Assembly: GCA_018340805.1 (NCBI GenBank)
Contig: JACMZG010001870.1
Coordinates: 15,383,324-15,447,323, forward strand
Length of the DNA: 64,000 nt
Reading direction: 5' to 3'
Source: Microvelia longipes
Lineage: Eukaryota; Arthropoda; Insecta; Hemiptera; Veliidae
Both the position numbers and the translations under genes were made by a program. Below the pieces are notes generated by a model. It searched no databases. It was not told the origin of the DNA and saw only the letters and a list, made by a program, of their open reading frames with translations. Shown here piece by piece: positions 37,955 through 52,803 of the stretch (the stretch's first letter is position 1; each line of letters opens with the position of its first letter).

Positions 37955-38710
37955 TCTGTAGCAGCCAAGGATGTTGACTAAAGGGGATGACGCATCAAGG
38001 AATATTTCTGACCCCATGGAAGTTGTATGAGATAGAGAAATAGGAGCAAACTTACCTTCCCTTAGGTTATAATTATAAAAGGCGCCAAACGCAGGTTATG
38101 TAGCTAAGTTGTTATACAATTCTTGGGTTGTCGAGTTTGCTTCTCAACTTTCTTCAGTGCTTTCGTTATTGTTACATTTGGTGCTTGTCAAATCATTTGT
38201 GCTTATATTTTACATTTTGGACTCTAGGTAGCCACTTTAGTGAAAGTAATTAAAGCTTTACCGTTTACTTTTCGCAGAGAGTAAATGTGTTAATATTTTG
38301 TCTTTTTTTAGCCTAGTGAAATGTTTTGCTAGTTTTCAAGATTCAATTTTGGTTGTAATGTTCTTAATTTTCCTTAATGTTGTTAATTTTAAGCAATATT
38401 AACAAAAAAAAAACAGTTAATAAGTATGAACTTTTTTCTATTTGTTTATAACCTTCCCAAGCAAAACAATGGGAAACCCATTGAGAGTTAAGTTTGCCTC
38501 TAAATTTTAAGACCTGCGCTGTTCATACTTTTTTTTTGTTTAAGGATCATAAGCATGCGCAGTTCGTACCAAGCATGTGCAGTTGGTTTTTGACGTGTGT
38601 TTCGTGTTGAATTCTTCTCTATGTTTTGATTTTCGATGGGGTCACTTTGTTGAATGGCAATTCGACTTAGTACGTCATCCCCTTTATTCAACATCCTTGG
38701 TAGCAGCGCC
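37955..38710. repeat. Inverted repeat pair enclosing about 670 bp
   Basis: CAAGGATGTTGACTAAAGGG (37963-37982) continues into GATGACG. It is matched in reverse at 38668-38708 by CAAGGATGTTGAATAAAGGG and GATGACG, and GTAGCAG/GCTGCTA lies beside each. The minus-strand frame at 38500-38718 begins in the right arm and has no recognisable homology. This may be a decayed element. Confidence 0.6.
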
Positions 38711-39400
38711 TCCATCACTGATAAGGAATTGATAACAAAAGGGTAATCAAGGTGATAACATGTATATGGGTTTATTAATTTATGATGATTTACCTTTAAA
38801 TTTTTTTGTGATTTATTTTAATCAATTTCAAGGTGTTTAAACTCGCTAAAGTCACTCTTTCATTGTAAAAACCTTTTAAATGGGTTGTCACGAGTTTTTA
38901 AATCAACTGATAAGAGGGTTAAAATCACAATATAGTGTTTATACTATTTTTGTTAATTCATTTTAGTTTGCACAAAATTACTCTTTAATTGCATTAAATT
39001 AGTTGTAACAAGTATAACTGTTAAGATGAAATTTTCCAACCGTTGTATGAACTGTTTCTTTTTGTTCAATATTAAACAAATAATTTAATTACAGTTTATT
39101 ATAAACCCGTGTTTTATATTCTTAATAAAATATAACCAGGCTATCAGTAGATACCAGCTTAAAAATTAACAAATCAAAGTCTGTTGTTACAAGGGCGTGA
39201 TTCTATATTAAAATTGTAGAATAATCAAAGTATTTATCTATGAAATATTAAAAAAAAATTGTAGCACCAATTGTCAATTAATTTTTAACTAATTTATCTC
39301 AAAGAAAGTAAATATAAATAAATTAATTAATAATTTTGATCGGCTCCCATGCTATATCCATGATAAAAAAATTTTGATCTCCCTTCAGTTTTCCCACTAT
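38711..39400. other. Non-coding stretch
   Basis: AT-rich intergenic DNA with nothing recognised. Confidence 0.4.
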
Positions 39401-39402
39401 TG

Positions 39403-39838
39403 GTATTAGACCAAGAGCCCAGGGGTGTTTTGTTAATAAAAAGTGTAATGGCTGGAACCGGTCTCAATTTTTCATAAATACCTTCCTGAACAAGGATCTG
39501 CAATTCTGCAGACTCGTATCGGATGGGTGTCCCAGGCAGAACGCACTTTACAGGTCAAATTTACCACCCAAGTTAACAAACAGTGTAATGGCTGGAACCG
39601 GTCTCAATTTTTCGTAAATACCTTCCTGAACAAGGATCTGCAATTTTGCCGACTCGTATCGGATGGGTGTCCCAAGCAGAACCTTTGACCCCTAAAGTGC
39701 GTTCTGCCTGGGACACCCATCCGATACGAGTCGGCAGAATTGCAGATCCTTGTTAAGGAAGGTATTTACGAAAAATTGAGACCAGTTCCAGCCATTACAC
39801 TTTTTATTAACAAAACACCCCTGGGCTCTTGGTCTAAT
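39403..39838. repeat. Palindromic triplication of a coding-like segment
   Basis: Three copies of a segment of about 105-155 bp. Two (39403-39560 and 39582-39690) are in one orientation and the third (39693-39838) is inverted. Each has an open frame through the shared part with peptide blocks GTPIRYES and LRPVPAITLFIN, on the minus strand for the first two and on the plus strand for the third. The outer arms also share CCAGGGGTGTTTTGTTAAT. Differences between copies are a mix of silent and replacement changes. I do not recognise the protein. It may be a captured gene fragment or part of a transposon ORF. Confidence 0.85.
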
Positions 39839-40279
39839 AAGACATATATCTATAATACTTCAACTACTCCTACTAAAACTTTATTATGATTCAAATTTGA
39901 TCTTTTGCAGCCATGATGACTGTATTGAGTATAACAACTTTAGGCCATATTGGGGCTTGATAACGTTACATATATAAAGCTCTCAACAGATTGATATCAA
40001 GGAAGATGTTGGAAACCGGTATGTTTGGTAGCTGGTAGCGAAATGCTTTCTGTTAGATCTCATGGACATACATTTTGAAAAAAAAACAAACAACTTGATA
40101 CTTAGATATAATTATCTTTTACATTAATTTATAATTTATTTACTATTATTGCTACAATTATTTTAATCTACAATTTGTTAAAATACCTGTAAAAATTTAT
40201 TCTAATCTACCTATATAATAGTGGAATAGATTCAGCCGTAATTTAATACATTTTCAGTACAAGTTCAATTAGCTTAGAT

Positions 40280-40760
40280 AAAAAATCGGGTACAGTGTTC
40301 CTGGGAACTTTTCCTCATCACATCTGATTTGCACACTCATCCTCACCACTTCAAGCTTGTTTCGCTTGTCCTTAGACTATATAAGTCACTAAATGTATTC
40401 TGCAAAACGTCTTTAAACTTACTTTGAACGTCCAATAGTAAATACATTAAAACCATAGATGTTTCATTTGCAGTGTTCAAAAGTTGTTATTTTTCAAAAG
40501 TATACTTTTGAAACTAAACTTATTATACTTATTTATTACATAAAGGGATATATTTGTACAGAATTGAACTCAATTTGATTATTTTTTGAATTTTTTAAAA
40601 ACGTATACCACTGATTAGGTACTATACATAGTAGTAGTAGGTAGTACTATACATTCCTCTATGACGTATACAAGCCATCCGATAAAAGCTGAACTAATGC
40701 TGATCATAAGACGAAATTTGGCACATATGTTGGTCTTATATATAACTACATGTGTGCCCA
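40280..40760 (+). repeat. Dispersed repeat family A, long copy
   Basis: Ordered blocks match 63455-63830: CGGGTACAGTG-type start, a CTGCAAAACGTCTTT-like block, ATAGATGTTTCATTTGCAG, then CAAGCCATCCGATAAAA and CTAATGCTGATCATAAGA. No coding capacity was seen. Part of its 5' region (CACACTCATCCTCACC) resembles the unit of the 62-bp minisatellite. Confidence 0.65.
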
Positions 40761-41848
40761 ATCTCAAATTGATCAACAATTTTTTATTTTTTACAAAGAT
40801 TAATTTTTGTACCAAGTTTTAACTCTCTAGCATAAATACGATGATATGAAACTTGCATGAAATATGAAAATAGACAACTTTGTGAAAATCACTTAGGTCT
40901 TAAAAACACCCAAAACAGATAATTTAGGTTAAACCCCGGTTTTGGAATTTTTTGCAAACCATATTTTTCCTATATACCTACGGTATGAATGAAGAAAAGT
41001 AAAAAAGAAAATCTCTTATTTATTTAACTTCCCTTTGTCTTTGTCATGGAAGTCTTGCATTAATTTAAAATGCAAGACTGTTAAATACAAATCAGTGTTT
41101 TTAAAAGTGTTATGAACAATATATTACATTAGTGAACACTCTAAAGTGAGTAATAAAATCTTAATGAAGAATGAAGTAGAACTTCTTTGCCTATCATAGA
41201 GTAATAAAATTCATATTTTTTTAAACTGCAAGCTATTAATCCAAACTAGTTTCTTAAAGACGGAGAGAAAATTACATTATTCATTGAATTTTTTTTGTAT
41301 ACATATAATAAAGTAATATTGACAATATACAAACTTTGATCTTTGGTTTTGAGATTAAAACTGAAAGTTAAAATAAACAAGAGATTGACCTCAATTATAT
41401 TTACAATTTTAATTTATCTACTGATATGATTTGGGAAGGGCGAATAAAGCATCAACATAATATTAATCTTTTAACAAGAAATTTCTTGAGGGTATAATTA
41501 TAGGCTTTATCAAGCTTGGGCTAAGAGAAATCTTAAACTAAATGTTTTTAATGTGAACTTTTAGTAACAAAGCTGATGATTCTGTTGTTGAGATTTAATT
41601 GTAAAAGTGACACATTTCTCTTATATCTTTCCAAAGCAAAACGTATCGCAGGTGATATGCCATTTTCATTCATAAATGCTATGAAAGATCCTACTATGGT
41701 CTTGTGTGAGGGCTTCTGCATATCTTAGGATATATACAAATAGGCCTTAATTTAGCATTTATAGTTTTGCTGAGCCCTTAATAATTATTTTGATTGTTTT
41801 TTCAATATTATTTTTATTCAGTCCTTATTTTGTTGACAATATACATTT
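40761..41848. other. Intergenic sequence and SGCB 3' UTR
   Basis: This follows the SGCB stop on the minus strand. It is AT-rich; no exon is recognised. The exact polyadenylation site was not assigned. Confidence 0.4.
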
Positions 41849-43705
41849 TTACATGCAAGGATTATGTATAATAGATTGATCAACTTTATTACAAGCTATT
41901 TGTGAATTGTAATCAGTTGTTTCTGGTACTCTAAATATTTTTCCATGAGGCATGCATATGCATACTTTGTACTGAGCTACTAAAGAATGACCTGTATTAG
42001 TTACTATTGGAATATTTTTAATAGCTAAACCTGTTTCACCTTTTAATAAAATACTTCCATTTAAACTGTGCAAATACATCATTTGGTCAGCAGCAAGAGA
42101 GACTTTTCTTCCCTCGATGTTTGATCCTTCGTTGCCTTTAAGCCTTGCTACAGAATCTGCTTTTAATATTAATTTGTCTTCATAAGAACTTGTTATTCTT
42201 TTTGTTTTTACTGATCTTGTATTTAAATTTCTAACACCTTCTAAAAATTTATATTCTGGTGTTCTTGTAGTAAAAATTGTTTTATGAGTTTTTGGATCTA
42301 CAATTTCAAAATATTGTAATCCATTAAATTCTGTTCCGTTGTGTTCTAGATTCATCATATTTCTTATGAAACCTTTATTATCTTCAATATCAATCGATAC
42401 AGGACTTCTTATACCACTAATTTCAAAATTTTCATCTTTGAAAGTCTCTATGTGACCATCAGGTTTGTAAACTCTACCTAAATCAGTCATACCACTAAAT
42501 TTAACAAGATTTGCTGATGGAATAATTTCCATACTTTCCATTCCTCGTCCTATCCTAAGTACTCGAAACATAATCACGGTGAGAATAGTATTGGACCACG
42601 CAAGTAAACATAACAGAGTTATTAGTGTCCAAAATAAATATGTTTTTCTACCTCTTAAACCAGTCTTATGGAGAGATTCTTCATGAACAGGTACGTAACC
42701 AGCTCTGGAAAAAGAGATTATTAAATAAATAAATAAATAATAAACTATATATAAACCTCTTCAATATATATTTATATTTTTGATTGGTAAGCCCCCTTAA
42801 CACCCTCTCCCCTCTCTATAACTCCTACTTCATAAACAGGGGCAGACTGGCCATTGAGGGTGAGGGTGGCAGTCCTCCTTAACCAAAAATAAACTTAAAG
42901 AAAAATAAAAAAATGATTAACATATATAATATTTGACACCCCCCAAAAGTTTAACTCTTGTGTTTTATAACACAAGAGTCAAAGGGGGCCAATACTCTAA
43001 GTTAGGGCCTAAAGAGATAAATGTTTTTAAAGTACTTAAAAATATTTTCAAATTGTTACCTAAATTTAGGTACTTTAAGGCCCCCATTCTTTATAATTGG
43101 ACTTTTAAAGGTTCCAAATGGAAGACTAGGGCTTCAAGGAGCCCTTAACATACTTGATTAGGGACCTAAAGCTGTACAAAAGGCCCCAAAAGATTAAACG
43201 TCAAATAGTTTAATTAAAAATTGCATTATAATAAATAAACTTAAGTTTATTTTATACTTAATTATTTATTTTATTTACTTTTTTAAGTTTATTTAAATAA
43301 TATCATTTGATTAATTATAAAATTAAAATAACATAAATTAAATTATGCTTGCTATAATCAATATAGGACCCTCTTTGTTGGGCCCCTTAAGAAGTAGATT
43401 TGGGCCCTTTTAAGCTAAACCCTCCTCGGGTCTTTTTGGCTCAGTCTGCCACTGTTTATAACTACATTTCCTTTGAGCTATTCACCAAAAATAGTCATCT
43501 CTCAAAATACTATTTATTGTTTATGAAGAGTTACAAAATAATTGAAATTAGAATTCTAATACAAATTTCTAATAATTCTTTGCTAAATTTGCATTTGCTA
43601 AACTTTCTTTGCCTTTCTACATTTAAAAGCTTCCTGTTAAAACAGTGTTCCAGTGTTCCACTTTTTTACTTGGTATATATATATATATATATTATATATA
43701 TATAT

Positions 43706-43738
<33 letters not shown>

Positions 43739-43928
43739 CATCATAGTTAAGTATATTACATCAGATCCATTCACATAAAATATTCTTTTAACCTATGGCA
43801 ATTTAATTATTCATTTGTTTTCTTAAAATTAGCTCATTTTCAAGGAGGTTTGAGACTATTAATTTACTTTGTTATAAATTTCTACAGATACATGTGCCAA
43901 TTATGAAATAGTAGATTTAAATATATAT

Positions 43929-43976
<48 letters not shown>

Positions 43977-44672
43977 TATATATATATATATATTATATAT
44001 TAAGTGTATAAACTAAAAGATTTTTTTTCACAACAAAAGTTTCATATAGATAGAGTCATAGAGATATATTACAAGAGGGAGCACAGCATATCACAATACA
44101 TTGAGATGCATGAAACATCTTTTTGAGGCTCTGTGTAACCTCATTGTAAACTCTGTTAAGAGTGATTAAGGTTCTAATAAATCAATTGATTTTGTGTTTT
44201 GATTTGTATTTTTAACGTTTTACTTTGTATGTTACTGTAGATTTGTTCAGACTATATAATTAAATTTTAAGCATGGGTGGCTAGGTTACTTTTTTGGTTT
44301 TTCAAAATTTGAACTACATCATTATAATTTATTTGCGACCCTAACCTGCAACATATTTATAATAATATTTCGCAGAATGTGATCTAAATAATTATTCTTG
44401 AAGTATATGTAGACATTATTCTTTGAAGAGTCCCCTCCTTTTCTTTTAGGGTCAAAATCAATACTCATTTCCAATTCTGAGTGAATGCTCTGAATATTAA
44501 TTACCTTTTGCCATTTTCTAGAATATTATGAAGTAAATTTGAGAATTTTATATCAAACTTTTGGGACTCACCTAGTATTTCCACTATGATGTTTATTAAT
44601 GTTCTTTCTTAATAACGATTTTTCAATAGGATTTAAATTAGTTTCAGATGGCCCCCCTCCGTCTGATGACAT
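41849..44672 (-). CDS. SGCB: Beta-sarcoglycan
   Basis: A type II single-pass membrane glycoprotein of the sarcoglycan complex, which joins dystroglycan and dystrophin at the muscle membrane. Two coding exons on the minus strand, 44672-44572 and 42704-41849, join in phase (AG|A) to give 318 residues, the same length as human SGCB. The cytosolic N-terminus is followed by AGYVPVHEESLHKTGLRGRK (35-54), a strongly conserved juxtamembrane block. The membrane span is about 57-80. The extracellular part has NGT and NGS glycosylation sequons and the Cys-rich C-terminus (CICM..., ...C..., NPC). Gamma/delta-sarcoglycan is less likely, because the HKTGLRGRK block is beta-specific. The gene is head-to-head with PSMA2. 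Confidence 0.95.
42720..44044. other. SGCB intron with microsatellites
   Basis: Contains a TA/TG compound microsatellite at about 43673-43737 and a TA tract at about 43920-43995. The 116-codon plus-strand frame 43400-43750 runs into the repeat and is not a gene. CCCC-rich, GGGCC-containing text at 42930-43440 is unusual for the region but unrecognised. Confidence 0.5.
44045..44310 (+). repeat. Dispersed repeat family B, copy 3
   Basis: Same blocks as 15005-15280 and 16990-17275: GTCATAGAGATATATTA, CAATACATTGAGATG, TTGATTTGTATTTTTAACG and GGTGGCTAGGTTAC. Same orientation as the other copies. Confidence 0.7.
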
Positions 44673-45204
44673 TTTATTACTCCAAAATGGTTACAATGAA
44701 ACCAATACTAATGGATAGAGAACTTAATAGTCAATAAATAAAATATTCTTGTAAAATTACTATGACAAAAATGAAATCGTTTTACTCTGGTTTGGTTTCT
44801 CAAAAATCGAAGTGCGGCGGCGCTGTTAAGCTATTTTTAAAAAAGGGGGCAGACGCGGGGTTCTGATGCGTAAACACTACTATACAGAGATCTACTCTGA
44901 TCTTTGGATCGGACGTATCAGGAAGAATAGACTAAAAACTTGTTCAAAGTTTTTTAAAATTTGTCTTCTTTCCGTAATTTCTTTACGGCTTTACTATTTA
45001 TCGACTTTTGTTTAGGTATCTCTAGAAAATACAGCGCCAAAATATGCAAAGTCAGCTCTATAAAAAGTTTGTTTGTAGAAATATTTATTGGTAACACTGA
45101 CATTAGACAGCGAAATTTCATTAGTGCAGGTTATCTTAAAATTTGTTGTTCACCGCCGAAGTCATTTTTATTTTAATTGTAATTTTTCTTTTTAATTTAT
45201 AAAA
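44673..45204. promoter_or_regulatory. Shared upstream region of SGCB and PSMA2
   Basis: The two start codons face away from each other with 532 bp between them. The segment 44810-44920 is GC-richer, with CGGCGGCGC and GACGCGGGG. No TATA box is convincing on either side. This arrangement is compatible with a bidirectional promoter, but transcription starts are not visible. Confidence 0.55.
45045..45054 (-). promoter_or_regulatory. Candidate CncC/Nrf-type antioxidant response element
   Basis: TGACTTTGCA on the minus strand fits the core TGACnnnGC bound by Cnc/Nrf-Maf dimers. It lies about 150 bp upstream of the PSMA2 start codon. Proteasome genes are known targets of Nrf1/CncC. A short match may be chance. 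Confidence 0.35.
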
Positions 45205-49292
<4,088 letters not shown>

Positions 49293-49369
49293 TTTATGTA
49301 TTATTTTTTCTTATTATGTTTTTTATACAATTATGCTTATTTAACTAAATCTGAATTTGTTCTTTTTAA

Positions 49370-49375
49370 AATAAA
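49370..49375 (+). terminator. PSMA2: Polyadenylation signal AATAAA of PSMA2
   Basis: The canonical hexamer lies 78 bases after the stop codon, with T-rich sequence downstream (from 49400). Confidence 0.7.
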
Positions 49376-50139
49376 ATATTATTTATAAATGGATGTGTTT
49401 CTTATTTTTTTTACTCCCTCTTCAGTACCTAATATACAAAGCTATTTCCTTTGTTAGGATTAGCTAGCTATTTTCACTCTGTTTATGGATATGTTCTGCA
49501 GTTTTCCTTTCATTTTTTTTAAAAGACCCTTTATGGCCGAGGAAGGAGCATCTAGACCCTAGGAAATGTGACTGACAGCATGTTAAATTCATACTGACAA
49601 AAACTTTAGGTGCATTTGCAAGGCCCTGACCCTTTAGAGCATCCTGAATAAAATTTGTTTTCTGCATCACAGATCAGGTTAAGAGGCAGAGCCTTAAAAG
49701 CCTGCTGAGCACAAAAGCTAGTGGATGTGCTGAATGAAAGATGTGTGTCCAGAGCACAATAAGTTTGTTCACCCCCCCCCCCTCCTTTGATTATGAAACC
49801 AGAAATTGCCTTGTTATCATTTTGTAATATAGTTTTCCTGGTATAATTTTTACCTTTAATTCTTTTTTAGTAAATTTTCAACCTTTAAAGTTTAAACTTT
49901 TAAGTTTTTTAAATTAAGAGTTTCTATGGGACACAATAACTTTCAAACGATCTCTCGAATCGAAATGAATCTTGGTACAAAATTCAACATTTTGTTTGAT
50001 TGATTGATGTGAAATATGTGTGACATCATTTATGACCCCACAAACAAAAAAATAATACTACTATGTATGGTTAGTAAAAATACAAAGTTACATTTTACTA
50101 TCAGCTTTAATTCTGGTTTTATTGATTAATAATATTATA
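49376..50139. other. Intergenic stretch
   Basis: Nothing coding is recognised. A C-run lies at 49772-49781. The part from about 49920 (GGGACACAATAACTTTC) is weakly similar to 33500-33720, suggesting another old repeat. Confidence 0.4.
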
Positions 50140-50262
<123 letters not shown>

Positions 50263-51820
50263 CAGGGTGGTCCAGCTAAGAAGGATGCAGTTTTCAGTGT
50301 TGGATTTAATGTAATAGTGAGCAGACGAGAAAAATCCATTTTCGGGCGCGCTTCACGCCTGTCATATAGATGTTAATGCTAACTTTTTTAATTTTATAGT
50401 TCGGTATATGAAAGTTATTTTTGTTCTTTAAAGAATGTAAAATAAGGAAGATTTGTGAAGACCGCATCAAAATCGGACAATTTTTCACCGGGCTATGATA
50501 AAAAAATATTTTTTTAAATTTAGTTCACTTCGGCGCCATTTTGGATGATGTTGCATTTAAATAAAATTTATTATATTGACATATTTTTAAAATAGAAACA
50601 TTGCTTTAATGAAGCAATGTTATCATCATGCATTTACCGGAGCAATAAATTATCATTATTTATACTATTTACGTTTAGTTGCGTATTTATTAAAACGAGT
50701 CGATCCACAACCAATGAACAAAAATAAGTGTTTTTGGGCGTTCTGGAATCCTTATACAAGCTGAAATAAAGATCACAAGGTTGCAGTTCCATTAAATATC
50801 ATCAATTGGGTGGTAAACGATAAAAAATGTTTTCTTTTTGGCAATTTTAAGAGATTTATTAGTAATAACTTTTGAAATTGAGAAGTGAATTTGTTAAAAT
50901 TGGACTCATTTTGTTGCTTTTTATGTTGGCTCATGGTATCTTAGAAAAACCATATTTTTTTTTGTTTTTGTTATGTTTAACGACTATTTTACTCCTAAAA
51001 CTGAGGTTAGAATTAAAACTTTTGACATTCTTTCATTAAAGCAATGTTTCCAGTTTAAAAATATGTCCATATAATAAATTTTATTTAAATGCAACATCAT
51101 CCAAATGGCGCCGAAGTGAACTAAATTTTAAAAAATCATAGCTCGGTGAAAAATTGTCCGATTTTGATGCGGTCTTCACAAAGTGGAGAAATTACGATTA
51201 TGGTGATTTTCGTCAATCGTAGAATGCAGATTAGAGGACATTTTTACCTCGCAAAAACCAAGTCAAATCCTTCATAAACGTTAATAAAAAATTGAGTTTG
51301 ATAAAAACTACTTCGTTTCTAGGGGTTAAGGACCAATAAATAGCAAATCACACAACTAGACTGTAAAGTGACATTTTACTGCTAGGTTTTTTAACCTTAA
51401 TTTTGTAAAAGTATGACTCATTATTGATCAATCTTGTGTTTTAAATTCTTTAAACTAAGTTAAATTAAATTATTCATACAAAAAATCGACTCGTTTTAAT
51501 AAATACGCAACTAAACGTAAATAGTATAAATAATGATAATTTATTGCTCCGGTAAATGAAGCATGATGATAACATTGCTTCATTAAAGCAATGTTTCTAT
51601 TTTAAAAATATGTCAATATAATAAATTTTATTTAAATGCAACATCATCCAAAATGGCGCCGAAGTGAACTAAATTTTAAAAAAATATTTTTTTATCATAG
51701 CCCGGTGAAAAATTGTCCGATTTTGATGCGGTCTTCACAAATCTTCCTTATTTTACATTCTTTAAAGAACAAAAATAACTTTCCTATACCGAACTATAAA
51801 ATTAAAAAAGTTAGTATTAA
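50263..51820. mobile_element. Foldback element with about 335-bp inverted arms
   Basis: The left end begins CAGGGTGGTCCAGCTAAGAA. The segment 50373-50704 is matched in reverse by 51485-51820 with few differences. Both arms contain CGGCGCCATTTTGGATGATG and an ATTGCTTTAATGAAGCAAT hairpin. A third partial arm copy lies at 51034-51182, in the same orientation as the right arm. The outer 110 bp of the left end have no partner on the right, so the right end is truncated or rearranged. No transposase is present. Confidence 0.85.
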
Positions 51821-51942
51821 AAGATTTTACGTTGTTATCCATAAAATTAAATCTAATAATTTACGGTTTTATTATTATTAAGTTTTACCTTATTGGCTTA
51901 CACCAGTCATTTAAAATATTAAGAGCCAGTGGGATTTAGTTT

Positions 51943-52152
51943 TCATGAAAAAATTACCCCATTATCATCAGCGAAAAGAAAAGCAGCAGCTACTAATAAA
52001 CGCATGACGTAGGGCAAGTTGTTAAGATAAATAAGAAATAATTTAGGACCTAATATAGATTCTTGTCTAACACCGTGTATTATGCTTTGTAAGGTTGAAC
52101 AGCTGCCACCTATGTCTATGTATTGTTGCCACCCTTGTAAATATAATATCAA
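51943..52152 (-). pseudogene. Non-LTR reverse transcriptase fragment (Jockey/CR1-like)
   Basis: The open segment carries two RT motifs in order: HGVRQESILGPKLFLIYLNN (the usual GVPQGSILGP block, with RQE for PQG) and FLFADD, the catalytic Asp pair. It is isolated and bounded by other elements, so it is a fragment. Confidence 0.8.
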
Positions 52153-52266
52153 GAAATTTATTAATGTCTCTTCTAATCCGTCATAAGAGCGGAAAAATTA
52201 TGCGATAGGATTGAGATTTTGCGCGCACGTGGCTATGTATAAGACTTACATATGCGCTAAGTTTTA

Positions 52267-52621
52267 TTACATTATTAGCATTAGTTCAATGTTTACGTTT
52301 CTCGAATGACGTTTTTTAAAAAAATTATTTTCTTTTATATGATCGCAAAACCGACTGTCGGGTCCCTTCAGGTGCTCTAATGCCCTCTCACCCATTTTCC
52401 TTCCTGATTGGCCGATGTACGATGCACAAACGCTACATTTCATTAAATATACACCACTTTTGTCTAGAGTATGCTAGAGTGCCTGTATAATCAGGCTGAT
52501 TATACAGCCACTCTAGAATATGCGTACTATCCTTTGGCTTAGATACAATACTTCTCAAGGATCCAGAAGATTGAAAAGCGGTGTTATATCCTTGATTTCT
52601 CAACACTCTAGCAATTTTCTC
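52267..52621 (-). pseudogene. Penelope-like element fragment with GIY-YIG endonuclease
   Basis: The C-terminal part of a Penelope-like protein is readable on the minus strand. ARVLRNQGYNTAFQ and SLRSIVSKPKDS come first (linker after RT), then SGVYLMKCSVCASYIGQSGR, the GIY-YIG core, then ALEHLKGPDSRFCDHI and a stop at 52267-52269. A 43-bp palindrome (52474-52516) inserted between the linker and the core shifts the frame. The rest of the RT is not found beside it. Confidence 0.8.
52474..52516. repeat. 43-bp palindrome
   Basis: CTAGAGTG, one unpaired base, CTGTATAATCAG, a central G, and then the reverse complement. It is perfect except for the position after the GTG. It interrupts the Penelope-like frame. 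Confidence 0.85.
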
Positions 52622-52682
52622 GGACGTTGGGCCAGGGGCGTAACTACATCATTGGGGGCCCCCCGCAAGATTTTTTCAGAGG

Positions 52683-52801
<119 letters not shown>

Positions 52802-52803
52802 TA

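Noticed and set aside
42575..42577. Start of beta-sarcoglycan at this codon
   Set aside because: It is a GTG within the membrane span. The true start is the ATG at 44672 in exon 1, joined in phase.
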